In this document: in pieces, positions 16,159 to 23,867 of the stretch | Layout: each line of letters begins with the position of its first letter | Position numbering within the stretch: the stretch's first letter is position 1 | Assembly (NCBI GenBank): GCA_012517375.1 | Contig: JAAYVC010000047.1 | Span: 1-53,746, forward strand | Origin: a bacterium | GTDB lineage: Bacteria; Hydrothermota; Tepidihabitantia; B3-TA06 | Direction of reading: 5' to 3' | DNA length: 53,746 bases | Position numbers and translations under genes: made by a program | The notes under the pieces: model-generated | What the model was told of the DNA's origin: nothing | The model's input: only the letters and a program-made list of their open reading frames with translations | The model's database searches: none

Positions 16159-16629
16159 GTGGAAAGATACCTGTTTTCATCGAAATGGCTTAGCCTCGAG
16201 GTTGTGTGGAGCGGGGGCAGGGCGGTTCGGATTAATCTTAATCCCAAAAAAGGAAATCATGCCTCCAATCCTCCCGAAGAAGTATCCTCATTCTTCAAAC
16301 AGCTCGAGTCTTATCTTGAGGGCAATAGGGTTAACTTCAAACTGCCGCTCGATTTTTCAAAGGCTTCCGGGTTTGGAATCAAGGTGCTCGAGGTGCTCGG
16401 CCGAACGGATTGCGGCGAAACGCTTAGCTACGCAGAACTTGCCGAGCGCGCTGGCTATCCGAAAGCGGCGCGCGCCGTTGGAAGAATAATGGCCAAAAAT
16501 CCGTTCCCGATAGTGATACCGTGCCACAGGGTCATTGGGAAAAAAGGCGGTCTTGCGGGCTTTGCCGGAGGGATTGAACTCAAAAAAAGATTACTAGAAC
16601 ACGAAAGCGGGATGACTAAAAGGCTATGA
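16159..16629 (+). CDS. Methylated-DNA--protein-cysteine methyltransferase (Ogt/MGMT family)
   Basis: A 156-residue protein with the DNA alkyltransferase core: acceptor cysteine C122 in IPCHRVIG, preceded by RAVGRIMAKNPFPIV, which fits the RAVGxAxxxNP DNA-binding helix. It transfers O6-alkyl groups from guanine to itself. The GTG start at 16159 follows the promoter by 7 nt without a ribosome site. A small membrane peptide gene overlaps its stop. Confidence 0.92.
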   Translation: MERYLFSSKWLSLEVVWSGGRAVRINLNPKKGNHASNPPEEVSSFFKQLESYLEGNRVNFKLPLDFSKASGFGIKVLEVLGRTDCGETLSYAELAERAGYPKAARAVGRIMAKNPFPIVIPCHRVIGKKGGLAGFAGGIELKKRLLEHESGMTKRL

Positions 16630-16781
16630 CCGAAGCGAGGGAGAGAGGTTTCTTCATAAACCTGGCAATTACTGTATGCGCGGCATCCGTTTTTCTTATC
16701 GCGCTCTTTGTTTTGAGATCCATCGAGGGCTTACGCTACATTCACATCGATTTAATAATAAAAGCCTTTCTTAGACTCTGA
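16626..16781 (+). CDS. Small single-span membrane protein (51 aa)
   Basis: ATG at 16626 overlaps the alkyltransferase stop in an ATGA, suggesting translational coupling. The 51 codons encode a charged N-terminus (MTEARERGFF), one clear transmembrane helix (NLAITVCAASVFLIALFVL), and a short basic tail. It is not similar to a family I can name. Its tight coupling and a complete TM segment make it more likely real than chance. Confidence 0.55.
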   Translation: MTEARERGFFINLAITVCAASVFLIALFVLRSIEGLRYIHIDLIIKAFLRL

Positions 16782-16853
16782 ATAAAGGTTGACGTTTAAC
16801 TCTCCCTGACCGTCAAATTACCATAGACAACTCATGATCCAAGGAGGCTAATT

Positions 16854-17510
16854 ATGAGAAGAATCTTTCTGGGGTTCCTTTTGCTTTTGGGAATAACCCT
16901 CTACGGGTGCTCTTCCAGGAAAAACATCAAGGAGAAATCCTGTTCGGAAACGGCAAGTATCATGATCATCAAGCAGGACGGTGACAGTCTCTCTCTCAGG
17001 AAACATATTATCCTTAACGGCCCTGAGCTGACCCTTATGATGGATACACTTGTTGGTGATTCGGCTATTCTGTACGGCTTTGATGGGCTGACGTTCCTTG
17101 AAGGCGAATACGATTCGATGACCAAAAAGTATAAAATAATAATCAAGAGCGATACAGCGGATACTATCATTATTCCCATGATTGAAGGGCTCACAGGTTA
17201 CCGCATTGAAAATGATAAGTGCATACTGGGCAAAGACACGATACTCATAGACAAAGAGCTGCTCAACGGAAAGAATTTTCCGACATTCGTAATCGAGGGA
17301 AATAAGTACATCGTCGGCAAGGATACGTTCCTGATGCCCAGATTCGAGGGCGATATCGTTATCATGAACGGCGACACAATAAAACTCGACAAATTAGAAC
17401 TCGAAAAAGGAAAGTGCAAAAGCATCAAGATAATAAAGAAGATAGATGGCGACTCTACTGAGGTTGAAGTCGAAATCGAAGGCAAGGAATTAAAACCGGA
17501 CGAAAAATAG
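16854..17510 (+). CDS. Putative lipoprotein of unknown function
   Basis: A 218-residue protein with a lipoprotein signal (LLLGITLYGC at the lipobox) and ribosome site AAGGAGG. The mature part is rich in Ile, Lys and Asp and has repeated short beta-like units with GKDT or NGDT turns (CILGKDTILI, YIVGKDTFLM, IVMNGDTIKL), so a repetitive beta structure is likely. I do not recognise the family. A terminator follows at 17537. Confidence 0.75.
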   Translation: MRRIFLGFLLLLGITLYGCSSRKNIKEKSCSETASIMIIKQDGDSLSLRKHIILNGPELTLMMDTLVGDSAILYGFDGLTFLEGEYDSMTKKYKIIIKSDTADTIIIPMIEGLTGYRIENDKCILGKDTILIDKELLNGKNFPTFVIEGNKYIVGKDTFLMPRFEGDIVIMNGDTIKLDKLELEKGKCKSIKIIKKIDGDSTEVEVEIEGKELKPDEK

Positions 17511-17536
17511 TGATAGCCCGATAAACCTTATACCTC

Positions 17537-17560
17537 AGCCGGTCGCACGACCGGCTTTTC
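17537..17560 (+). terminator. Terminator after the 16854 lipoprotein gene
   Basis: AGCCGGTC / GACCGGCT hairpin with a GCAC loop followed by TTTTCT. Confidence 0.85.
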
Positions 17561-17572
17561 TATTGACAGAGG

Positions 17573-17601
17573 TTGATTTGTGGAGTAAACTTTGCAAGGA
17601 A
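17573..17601 (+). promoter_or_regulatory. Promoter of the 17624 lipoprotein gene
   Basis: TTGACA (17573-17578), 17-nt spacer, TAAACT (17596-17601), with a leader of about 20 nt and AGGAG before ATG. Confidence 0.78.
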
Positions 17602-17623
17602 TCAAAAACCATAGGAGAAAAAG

Positions 17624-17974
17624 ATGAAGAACATATTCTTAATTGCTCTTGCAGTAGTGTCATTTGGTTTCATGGCCTGTTCCGGACCAAATTTTGCCAC
17701 AATCAAGATATACAACGATAACGATCTGCCTGTACCTTTCAATCTCTCGTATAAAAGCAATGTAGTCGACACATCCGGAATTGAAAGTTACGCCCCCAAG
17801 GAATATCAAATCGATGTCTATCCGAAAGGGGACAAGGTTTCGGCAACCGTATGGAAAACGTCACTCGACCAGAATGAACTGAAGATCGAATTGTACTACA
17901 ACGGCAAACTGCAGGATATGGAAAAAACGTCCAGTATTCTGCTTCCGGCATACGTCGAATTCACAATAGAATAA
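17624..17974 (+). CDS. Small putative lipoprotein
   Basis: A 116-residue protein with a lipoprotein signal (AVVSFGFMAC at the lipobox). The mature domain (about 95 residues, ATIKIYNDNDLPVPFNLSY onward) looks all-beta. The family is not recognised. It has its own promoter, and the preceding gene is closed by a terminator, so it is expressed separately. Confidence 0.75.
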   Translation: MKNIFLIALAVVSFGFMACSGPNFATIKIYNDNDLPVPFNLSYKSNVVDTSGIESYAPKEYQIDVYPKGDKVSATVWKTSLDQNELKIELYYNGKLQDMEKTSSILLPAYVEFTIE

Positions 17975-18062
17975 ACCTGCGATAGCTCGAATACGGGGAA
18001 TAATAAGGGATTTTTAGGGTATAGTTTTGTATAGCAAAAGCAATTCCTAAAAGGAGGCTTGA

Positions 18063-18983
18063 ATGAAAAGATTTTTTCCGCTCTTTTTGATTCTCGTTGC
18101 GCTCGTAGGCACGTTAGCATGCAAAGGTAAAACTCAAAACCAAGTCAACGAAACATCGAAGCTTCAACAGATGAAAGACCGCTATTATTCCTATAGCGGA
18201 TCAGCGGATGAGTCCAAGCCCGCGCCCGCCGCATCCGGTGGTAAATCTGAAGTGCAGATGCTGCGTTCAACAGGCGGAACGAGCGAGGCTTCCGACCTCG
18301 ACCTTCCTGCGAGCAGGATGGTCATCAAGACAGGATCTTTGGGTATCAGGGTTAAGGATGTTGATAAGGCATACTCTCAAACGCTGATGCTTGTCGAAGC
18401 CAAAGGCGGCTACGTGCAGAGCGGCACGGTCTCGGAATCCGGAGGCGCAAGGGCAGACCTGACAATAAAGGTTAATCCCGAAGGGTTTCTCGCTCTCGTC
18501 AGCGCTCTTGAGGAGCTGGGGAATGTTGAAACCAAGACCATATCGGGCCAGGACGTGACCGAGGAGTACTACGATCTTTCTGCGGAACTCGAGACGCAGC
18601 TCGAGATGAAGGCGCGCTTCTTTGAATTACTCAAGCAGGCGAAGAATGTAGATGAGGCAATCACGGTCGAGCAGCAGCTTGAACGCATCGGCTACAACGT
18701 AAACCGCATCAAGGGCCGCATGAAGTATCTTGAGACGATGGTCGGCGAATCCACCATTACCCTTTCCCTTTACAGCGAGTCAAGACCCGTATCCGAACCC
18801 TTCATAAACTGGTCAGAAGTCGGACACGGCTTCGTGGTTGCTGCAAGGGTACTCGTCAACATCTTCATCGCCATACTTTACGCACTAGTTGTTCTCATAC
18901 CGCTCGCCGGAATCGGATTCCTTATCTTCCTTCTCGTTAGAAGCATCATCCGCTCAAGAAAAGCCAAAAAAACAAAGTCGTAA
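18063..18983 (+). CDS. DUF4349 family lipoprotein with C-terminal membrane segment
   Basis: A 306-residue protein: lipobox LVGTLAC, low-complexity linker (residues 40-75), then the DUF4349 core SRMVIKTGSLGIRVKDVDKA, GGYVQSGTVS, a coiled-coil stretch (YYDLSAELETQLEMKARFFE) with RIKGRMKYLE, and a C-terminal TM helix (LYALVVLIPLAGIGFLIFLL) with a basic tail. Members are envelope proteins of unknown role. The start follows AAGGAGG by five bases. A strong terminator follows. Confidence 0.88.
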   Translation: MKRFFPLFLILVALVGTLACKGKTQNQVNETSKLQQMKDRYYSYSGSADESKPAPAASGGKSEVQMLRSTGGTSEASDLDLPASRMVIKTGSLGIRVKDVDKAYSQTLMLVEAKGGYVQSGTVSESGGARADLTIKVNPEGFLALVSALEELGNVETKTISGQDVTEEYYDLSAELETQLEMKARFFELLKQAKNVDEAITVEQQLERIGYNVNRIKGRMKYLETMVGESTITLSLYSESRPVSEPFINWSEVGHGFVVAARVLVNIFIAILYALVVLIPLAGIGFLIFLLVRSIIRSRKAKKTKS

Positions 18984-19002
18984 GTTTAACTAAAAGCGAA
19001 CC

Positions 19003-19039
19003 ACTTAAGGCCCCGGGTATCCGGGGCCTTAAGTCTTTT
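19003..19039 (+). terminator. Terminator of the DUF4349 gene
   Basis: A long perfect stem CTTAAGGCCCCGG / CCGGGGCCTTAAG with loop GTAT, then TCTTTT. It sits back to back with the terminator of the convergent DUF4389 gene. Confidence 0.93.
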
Positions 19040-19042
19040 GCC

Positions 19043-19068
19043 AAAAAAAGAGGCCGGTAACCGGCCTC
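19043..19068 (-). terminator. Terminator of the DUF4389 gene
   Basis: GAGGCCGGT / ACCGGCCTC stem followed on the minus strand by seven T. Confidence 0.93.
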
Positions 19069-19087
19069 AAAATATTTGCTAAACGTA

Positions 19088-19693
19088 TTATTCTTTGCCG
19101 TTGAAGGGCGGGTACTTGTCGGTCATATAGTTCATATAAGCGCCAACCCTGAGCATCCAGCGATTGTAGTTCACCACGAAGTTGAACATACCCTGGGGAT
19201 ACTTGCCCGTGAAAAGGATTGCCCACCATGCGATGAAGCTAATAAATCCTACGGCGATGGCAAGGAACATGAGAATAAAGTAATGGGGCAACGCACAATA
19301 GAGAGCGCCGAAGAAGAGACGAAGTATAAGAATACCGCGCGACAGCTTCTCCGGGTAGTCTATGTTATAATGAACCGGGTTTCCTTCAACCTCTTTGGTG
19401 GAGAAGGGAGGATACTTGTCGGTCATATAACCCATGTAAGCCATAACGCGCTGCATCCAGCGCTGGTAGCCCACCACGAAATTGAACATACCCTGGGGAT
19501 ACTTGCCCGTGAAAAGGATTGCCCACCATGCGATAAAGCTCACGAATCCTACGGCTATTCCGAGAAAGCCCAGGATAAAGAAGTGAGGGATACCGACATA
19601 GAGCCAGCCAAAGAAAAGACGCAGAATCAGTATGCCGCGCGATAGCTTCTCTGGGTAGTCTATGTTAAAGTGAAGAGGATGATCTGTACTCAA
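19088..19693 (-). CDS. Tandem-duplicated DUF4389 membrane protein
   Basis: A 201-residue protein made of two DUF4389 units of 100 residues. Each has RGILILRLFFG, two TM helices, then FIAWWAILFTGKYPQGMFNF and a YMTDKYPPF end. The DNA of the two units repeats with an offset of exactly 300 nt and long identical stretches (for example 19189-19240 and 19489-19540), so the duplication is recent or homogenised. The start is TTG at 19693, 5 nt after GGAGGT; the ATG further upstream lies in the promoter region. Function of DUF4389 is unknown. Confidence 0.85.
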   Translation of the reverse strand: MSTDHPLHFNIDYPEKLSRGILILRLFFGWLYVGIPHFFILGFLGIAVGFVSFIAWWAILFTGKYPQGMFNFVVGYQRWMQRVMAYMGYMTDKYPPFSTKEVEGNPVHYNIDYPEKLSRGILILRLFFGALYCALPHYFILMFLAIAVGFISFIAWWAILFTGKYPQGMFNFVVNYNRWMLRVGAYMNYMTDKYPPFNGKE

Positions 19694-19733
19694 TGCAACC
19701 TCCGTTGAAATTGAAGTGTTAACACGATGCGGC

Positions 19734-19762
19734 ATTTTATACAAAAACTCACACTCTGTCAA
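19734..19762 (-). promoter_or_regulatory. Promoter of the DUF4389 gene
   Basis: TTGACA (19757-19762), 17-nt spacer, TAAAAT (19734-19739), then a leader with CGGAGGT before the TTG start. Confidence 0.78.
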
Positions 19763-19853
19763 GGACTTATTTATCAGATAAGGTGTGTTTTACCTGATTA
19801 TAAAATCTGACTCATTACCCCAAAATCTCGGATATTTGTAAAGTATATGGATA

Positions 19854-20096
19854 CTAAACTATGCCTCCGCCCAGAATGAGCCTTATAATTGCAATTACTA
19901 AGACCAATATAGATATGACGAATCCCGCTATTGCCACGCCTGATCTTTTCTTTTTCGCAATAGGAATTATTCCGAAGATAAATCCCAATAAGCCGAAGAT
20001 TAAGGCAATCCAGTTAAGGACTCCGAGCAGTGGAATGAGCCCTACGACTCCTATTACGAGACCGATGATTGAGAGTATCAAACTTGCTACACCCAT
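19854..20096 (-). CDS. Small DUF4190-like membrane protein
   Basis: An 80-residue hydrophobic protein (MGVASLILSIIGLVIG onward) with two to three TM helices around GIIPIAKKKRSGVAIAGF, the pattern of DUF4190-type proteins. The start is ATG 20096, four bases after AGGAGG; the upstream in-frame start lacks a ribosome site. It is similar to the next gene (IIPI-KKK-S-VAVAGFVISILVL), so the two are paralogues. Confidence 0.78.
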   Translation of the reverse strand: MGVASLILSIIGLVIGVVGLIPLLGVLNWIALIFGLLGFIFGIIPIAKKKRSGVAIAGFVISILVLVIAIIRLILGGGIV

Positions 20097-20162
20097 TAAA
20101 CCTCCTAAATTTAATCTTTTGAAGTTCAAAAACCCAATCCGATAAGACTTGTGCGTCGGATT

Positions 20163-20190
20163 ATTATAGGGACACCCCTTTTTTTGTCAA
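20163..20190 (-). promoter_or_regulatory. Promoter of the 19854 membrane protein gene
   Basis: TTGACA (20185-20190), 16-nt spacer, perfect TATAAT (20163-20168), leader of about 60 nt with AGGAGG. Confidence 0.82.
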
Positions 20191-20327
20191 CTACTTGTGA
20201 CTCTAAGATTCTCGAATTCTTTAAAATTACCTGACACAAACTTCCAAGACGTGTCCTATATCTCAATCCGTTAGGGTTTCCCTTAAATTTCGAACGAAGA
20301 TCTATCTAAAAAAATCACTCAGCTTTT

Positions 20328-20609
20328 TCAATATGTGAATCTTACCAACTGCATGGGTATCAGCCAAAGGATTAGTAAAACCGTCGCAAGCAAAACAAGT
20401 ATGGAGATTACAAAACCTGCAACCGCCACTGAAGACTTTTTCTTTCGTACGATAGGGATGATCCCAAGAATGAAGGCTAATACACTGAGTGCTGGTGCCG
20501 CCCAGAAAAGGATCCTGCAAAAAACGTACGGTGCAAAACCGCTGAATCCTATGCTTACAACCAAGCAAACCAACGATGCAATAGCGGTCACAAAACACGT
20601 AATGCCCAT
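20328..20609 (-). CDS. Small DUF4190-like membrane protein, paralogue of 19854
   Basis: A 93-residue protein (MGITCFVTAIASLVCLVVS) with three predicted TM helices and the shared signature GIIPIVRKKKSSVAVAGF. The start is ATG 20609, preceded by AAGGAGGATTC. It probably arose by tandem duplication with the 19854 gene. No function is known. Confidence 0.72.
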   Translation of the reverse strand: MGITCFVTAIASLVCLVVSIGFSGFAPYVFCRILFWAAPALSVLAFILGIIPIVRKKKSSVAVAGFVISILVLLATVLLILWLIPMQLVRFTY

Positions 20610-20756
20610 GAATCCTCCTTTACTGTCGATGCTTACGTTAAGCCGTGGGAATAGATTAATTAAATCATAAAAAATATTATTTAAAGCATTTGAAGTTACG
20701 AGATATCTCACCCCTCTTTAATCGTTAATCTATGAGACTTAAAAGCCAATCGCCAA

Positions 20757-22448
20757 TCAGACGAAGGTTCCGAAGAAAGGGTCGTAATCCTTGCGGTGCT
20801 TCTTAAGAAGGTCCGGATTGCGGTATTCGGGAATAAGTATCGGAGCATGCGATGATTCCGGGATACCTGCCTTTTCAAGCTCCTTGCGGAACGCACGCAC
20901 GTGATCGAGGTGGAGCTTTGCAGGAGGCTTGACCATGAGGGATTTTGCCCTTTCGGCAGCCGCTATGCCTGAGCGCCTGCCGAACACGTTGTAGTCAAGT
21001 ACGGAGTTGCCCATGAGACGGTTGCGGCCGTGCACCCCGCCCGTAACCTCGCCAGCGGCAAAAAGACCAGGAATGGTTGATTCGGTCTTGGCATTAATCT
21101 CTATGCCGCCGTTCTGGTAATGAAGGGTGGGATATACTAGCATAGGTTCGGAGTTTATGTCGATACCGAAGCGCTTGTACTGCCGCATCATGGCTGGAAG
21201 CAAAGCCTCTATGGCTCCAGGTCCGTTGAGCAGGTTAACTATAGGCGAATCGAGCCATACCCCTACCTTTCCCGTAGGAGTCTCTATTCCCAGGCATCGC
21301 TCGGTAGCCTCACGAATGAATGCGGAAGCTTCTACGTCGCGGGGTTCAAGCGGAAAAACGAACAACTCGCCTTCGCTGTTTACGGGCTGGCCTCCCAGAC
21401 CGCGAACCTTCTCAGTGATGAGGAAACCGAGTATCTGCTCGGGGAAAACGGCGCCCGTTGGGTGATACTGGACAGAATCCATGTAAAGGAGCTTGGCTCC
21501 GGCGTGGTAGGCCATCACAAGACCGTCTGCAGTAGCGCCGTAATGGTTTGTAGTTGCAAAACCCTTGATGTGCAGACGTCCGTAGCCGCCAGTCGACATG
21601 ATGACCGAACGTGCACGCACGACCTGGTACTCCTCGGTCTCCATGTTGTAAAGAAGGGCTCCGGCGGCTTCGCCTTTCTCGTCCAGAAGGAGCTCGACTG
21701 CGGGCGAATATTCGACTATCGTTATCTTGTCCGGGTGGTTCTTTACCTCGTCACGAAGAACGCGCTGAATCTCGGCGCCTGTATAGTCTCTGCAGGACAT
21801 CATTCTGCAGCGTGAAGTTCCTCCGCCCGATTCCGTCTTGATTCTTCCATCCTTCTCCTTGTCCCACATGACGCCTAATTCTTCGAGGTAGGCGGCAATC
21901 ATAGGACCGTCCATGGTCAGGATCTCGACGAGCTCGGGCCTGTTGTCGAAATGCCCACCGCCTATCGCGTCGAGATAGTGAATGGCTGGGTTATCGTGAG
22001 GATTCACGGCGGCCTGCATGCCGCCCTGCGACATCATGGAGTTGGAATCTCCAACGCGAAGCTTGGTAACAAGAACTGACCGCAGACCGGCGTTTGCAAC
22101 CTGTATCGCGGCCATGCACCCTCCTCCTCCTGCTCCTATGATTAAAACGTCCGTATCGTAATCCGGCTTGGAGAGGTCGAATGCATCGGGGTTTATACGC
22201 GGGTAGGATTCCAAGAGGTCTACGACCCTGGAGGTCATCTGCTCGTTTTTATTAGGGCCGATACGTATTGGCTTGCGTGCGTCTAGAGCATAGTCGGGGT
22301 GGAATTTATTGAGAACCTCTTCGCGCTCGGCAAGCGTCATAGCTTTGACTACTTCACGTCCAGCCTTGGCCTTCTCAAGCCTAGCCTGTCTTGTAGCCCT
22401 TACCTTTTCCAGCGAAGGCTGCATGTATTCAGGATATCCGCTCATCAT
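20757..22448 (-). CDS. Fumarate reductase / succinate dehydrogenase-like flavoprotein subunit
   Basis: A 563-residue flavoprotein: FAD motif DVLIIGAGGGGCMAAI at about 99-114, MSQGGMQAAVN, catalytic-region QYHPTGAV, GLFAAGEVTGGVHGRNRLMGNS, and a C-terminal Arg-rich helical part. It has an unusual N-terminal extension of about 95 residues before the FAD motif. It lies 5 nt after the iron-sulfur subunit gene. The pair would interconvert fumarate and succinate. No membrane-anchor or CCG-domain subunit is nearby, so the electron partner is unclear (soluble, or encoded elsewhere). Confidence 0.88.
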   Translation of the reverse strand: MMSGYPEYMQPSLEKVRATRQARLEKAKAGREVVKAMTLAEREEVLNKFHPDYALDARKPIRIGPNKNEQMTSRVVDLLESYPRINPDAFDLSKPDYDTDVLIIGAGGGGCMAAIQVANAGLRSVLVTKLRVGDSNSMMSQGGMQAAVNPHDNPAIHYLDAIGGGHFDNRPELVEILTMDGPMIAAYLEELGVMWDKEKDGRIKTESGGGTSRCRMMSCRDYTGAEIQRVLRDEVKNHPDKITIVEYSPAVELLLDEKGEAAGALLYNMETEEYQVVRARSVIMSTGGYGRLHIKGFATTNHYGATADGLVMAYHAGAKLLYMDSVQYHPTGAVFPEQILGFLITEKVRGLGGQPVNSEGELFVFPLEPRDVEASAFIREATERCLGIETPTGKVGVWLDSPIVNLLNGPGAIEALLPAMMRQYKRFGIDINSEPMLVYPTLHYQNGGIEINAKTESTIPGLFAAGEVTGGVHGRNRLMGNSVLDYNVFGRRSGIAAAERAKSLMVKPPAKLHLDHVRAFRKELEKAGIPESSHAPILIPEYRNPDLLKKHRKDYDPFFGTFV

Positions 22449-22453
22449 GCCTC

Positions 22454-23215
22454 CTAGAAGACCTTGAAGTCGAGTTTGCGTTCTGAGTAGCGCTTCTTAA
22501 GCTCATCCTTAGTAATCTTCTTCATCTCGCCGATCTCTTTCTCAAAATTACCGTCCTTGAGTTCTGCAATGCGTTCTTCAAGATGTCTGGAGCGCGGGAG
22601 AAGGTATCGTCCGGTAAGACGTCTTGCAAGAAGCGCAATGTTGTACTGCACCATCTCAGCCGGACAGCGAACGGCGCAAAGGCCGCACATAATGCAGTCG
22701 AACGAAAGATCGGCGGCTCTGGCAATATCTCCCCTCTTTACCGCCTGGATATATTCCATTACCTCTATCTCCTGCGGGCATGCCTTGGTGCAGGTATTGC
22801 AGGCCACGCAGCGGAAAACCTCCGGGTAGTAGCGCTGGATGGAGGTGATATCGGGCTTGAGCCTGGCGATGTCGTAGAGAGCCTTTACGGCCGGCGAGAA
22901 CGGTATCTGAACGAGATACATATTCGGCTGAACGACCGTCTGGCAGCCAAGACCTGTCTTAAGCTTGTAGTCGCCTTCGAGCCGGTAGATGGTGGCGCAT
23001 GCGCCGCAAAAGCCTTCGCGGCAGCCTATTGCCTTCTTGAACTGAAAGCCGACATATTCCATCGCTGTTACAATAGTCATAGAAGAGGGCACAAAGAACC
23101 TCTTGCCGTATATGTATACCGGGATTAAATCTTCGCTGGGCTTGTCATCCGGACACGCTGGACCAGCCTCAACTTTCGGTTTAACTTCCATAACATCTTT
23201 AGTTTTCTTAGCCAT
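22454..23215 (-). CDS. Fumarate reductase-like iron-sulfur subunit
   Basis: A 253-residue protein with a plant-type [2Fe-2S] site (C65, C70, C73, C91) and two CxxCxxCxxxCP clusters (C136-C146 and C174-C184). In canonical SdhB/FrdB the second of these is a [3Fe-4S] site with different spacing; here it is a full [4Fe-4S] motif, closer to TfrB-like or heterodisulfide-linked relatives. The ATG at 23215 lies 7 nt after a TATCAT box with no ribosome site, so the message is probably leaderless. Confidence 0.88.
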   Translation of the reverse strand: MAKKTKDVMEVKPKVEAGPACPDDKPSEDLIPVYIYGKRFFVPSSMTIVTAMEYVGFQFKKAIGCREGFCGACATIYRLEGDYKLKTGLGCQTVVQPNMYLVQIPFSPAVKALYDIARLKPDITSIQRYYPEVFRCVACNTCTKACPQEIEVMEYIQAVKRGDIARAADLSFDCIMCGLCAVRCPAEMVQYNIALLARRLTGRYLLPRSRHLEERIAELKDGNFEKEIGEMKKITKDELKKRYSERKLDFKVF

Positions 23216-23222
23216 AGCTGTA

Positions 23223-23250
23223 ATGATAGGCGATGGCTAAAAAAAGTCAA
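23223..23250 (-). promoter_or_regulatory. Promoter of the fumarate reductase-like operon, leaderless arrangement
   Basis: TTGACT (23245-23250), 16-nt spacer, TATCAT (23223-23228), exactly 7 nt to ATG 23215. Confidence 0.72.
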
Positions 23251-23253
23251 GGA

Positions 23254-23595
23254 TTAAAAGATAACTCGTAAGGAATCGACTTTTTGTTTTATCTCGGTAA
23301 TAGCATCGTCAATATTACTCATTATTTCGTTATCCCAGAACCTCAAGACCATGAATCCTTGCGAGATAAACCATTCGTCCCTTTTTTTGTCTTTGTCTGA
23401 TCCAAGATGCTCAGCACCATCAACCTCGATTATCAGCTTTACATCAAAATCTACAATGTATTTCTCAAAGGGATACTGCCGCCTGAACATAACACCTGGT
23501 TGTTTATGGTTAAAACGTTTCCAGAGCTTATTCTCCGCATCCGCCATGTTTTTACGCAATGCTTTTGATAGAGGAGTACGTTTCCTTCTCATCAT
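23254..23595 (-). CDS. DUF559 / Vsr-like endonuclease domain protein
   Basis: A 113-residue stand-alone DUF559 protein: RKNMADAENKLWKRF, FRRQYPFEKYIVDFDVKLIIEVDG (Asp and Glu of the nuclease core), EHLGSDKDKKRDEWF, GFMVLRFWDNEIM. These small proteins have a Vsr/PD-(D/E)xK-like fold and are often mobile or repair-associated; the function is unproven. Start could be either of two adjacent ATG codons. Confidence 0.85.
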   Translation of the reverse strand: MMRRKRTPLSKALRKNMADAENKLWKRFNHKQPGVMFRRQYPFEKYIVDFDVKLIIEVDGAEHLGSDKDKKRDEWFISQGFMVLRFWDNEIMSNIDDAITEIKQKVDSLRVIF

Positions 23596-23599
23596 TTAA

Positions 23600-23866
23600 A
23601 TGCAAGTGATTTAAGCATTATTGGGACCTCGAATAGGTATTTCACCTTGCCCCTAACCCCTCACCCTTGGCGGGGGAGGATGGGTGGGAATGTATGAGAT
23701 TATCATCCGCTGTATGTTCATCTGAAAGGGATTAAACAAAAGAAATACTCCTGCTACAACCGACCCCAGTAAGCAAATCAATCAATGATTTAATCCTGGA
23801 AACACATGCTAAAACTATACCGTCCTGTCAGAATGTGTCAATATATGCAAGTTACAACGGAAAGAT
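23600..23866. other. Gene-free gap with a C-rich/G-rich motif
   Basis: Nothing coding is seen. A C-rich then G-rich stretch at about 23648-23688 (CCCTAACCCCTCACCC and GGGGGAGGATGGGTGGG) can fold on itself and resembles dispersed intergenic repeats; related C/G-rich sequence occurs near 35107-35165. No terminator for tyrS was recognised. Confidence 0.5.
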
Positions 23867-23867
23867 T

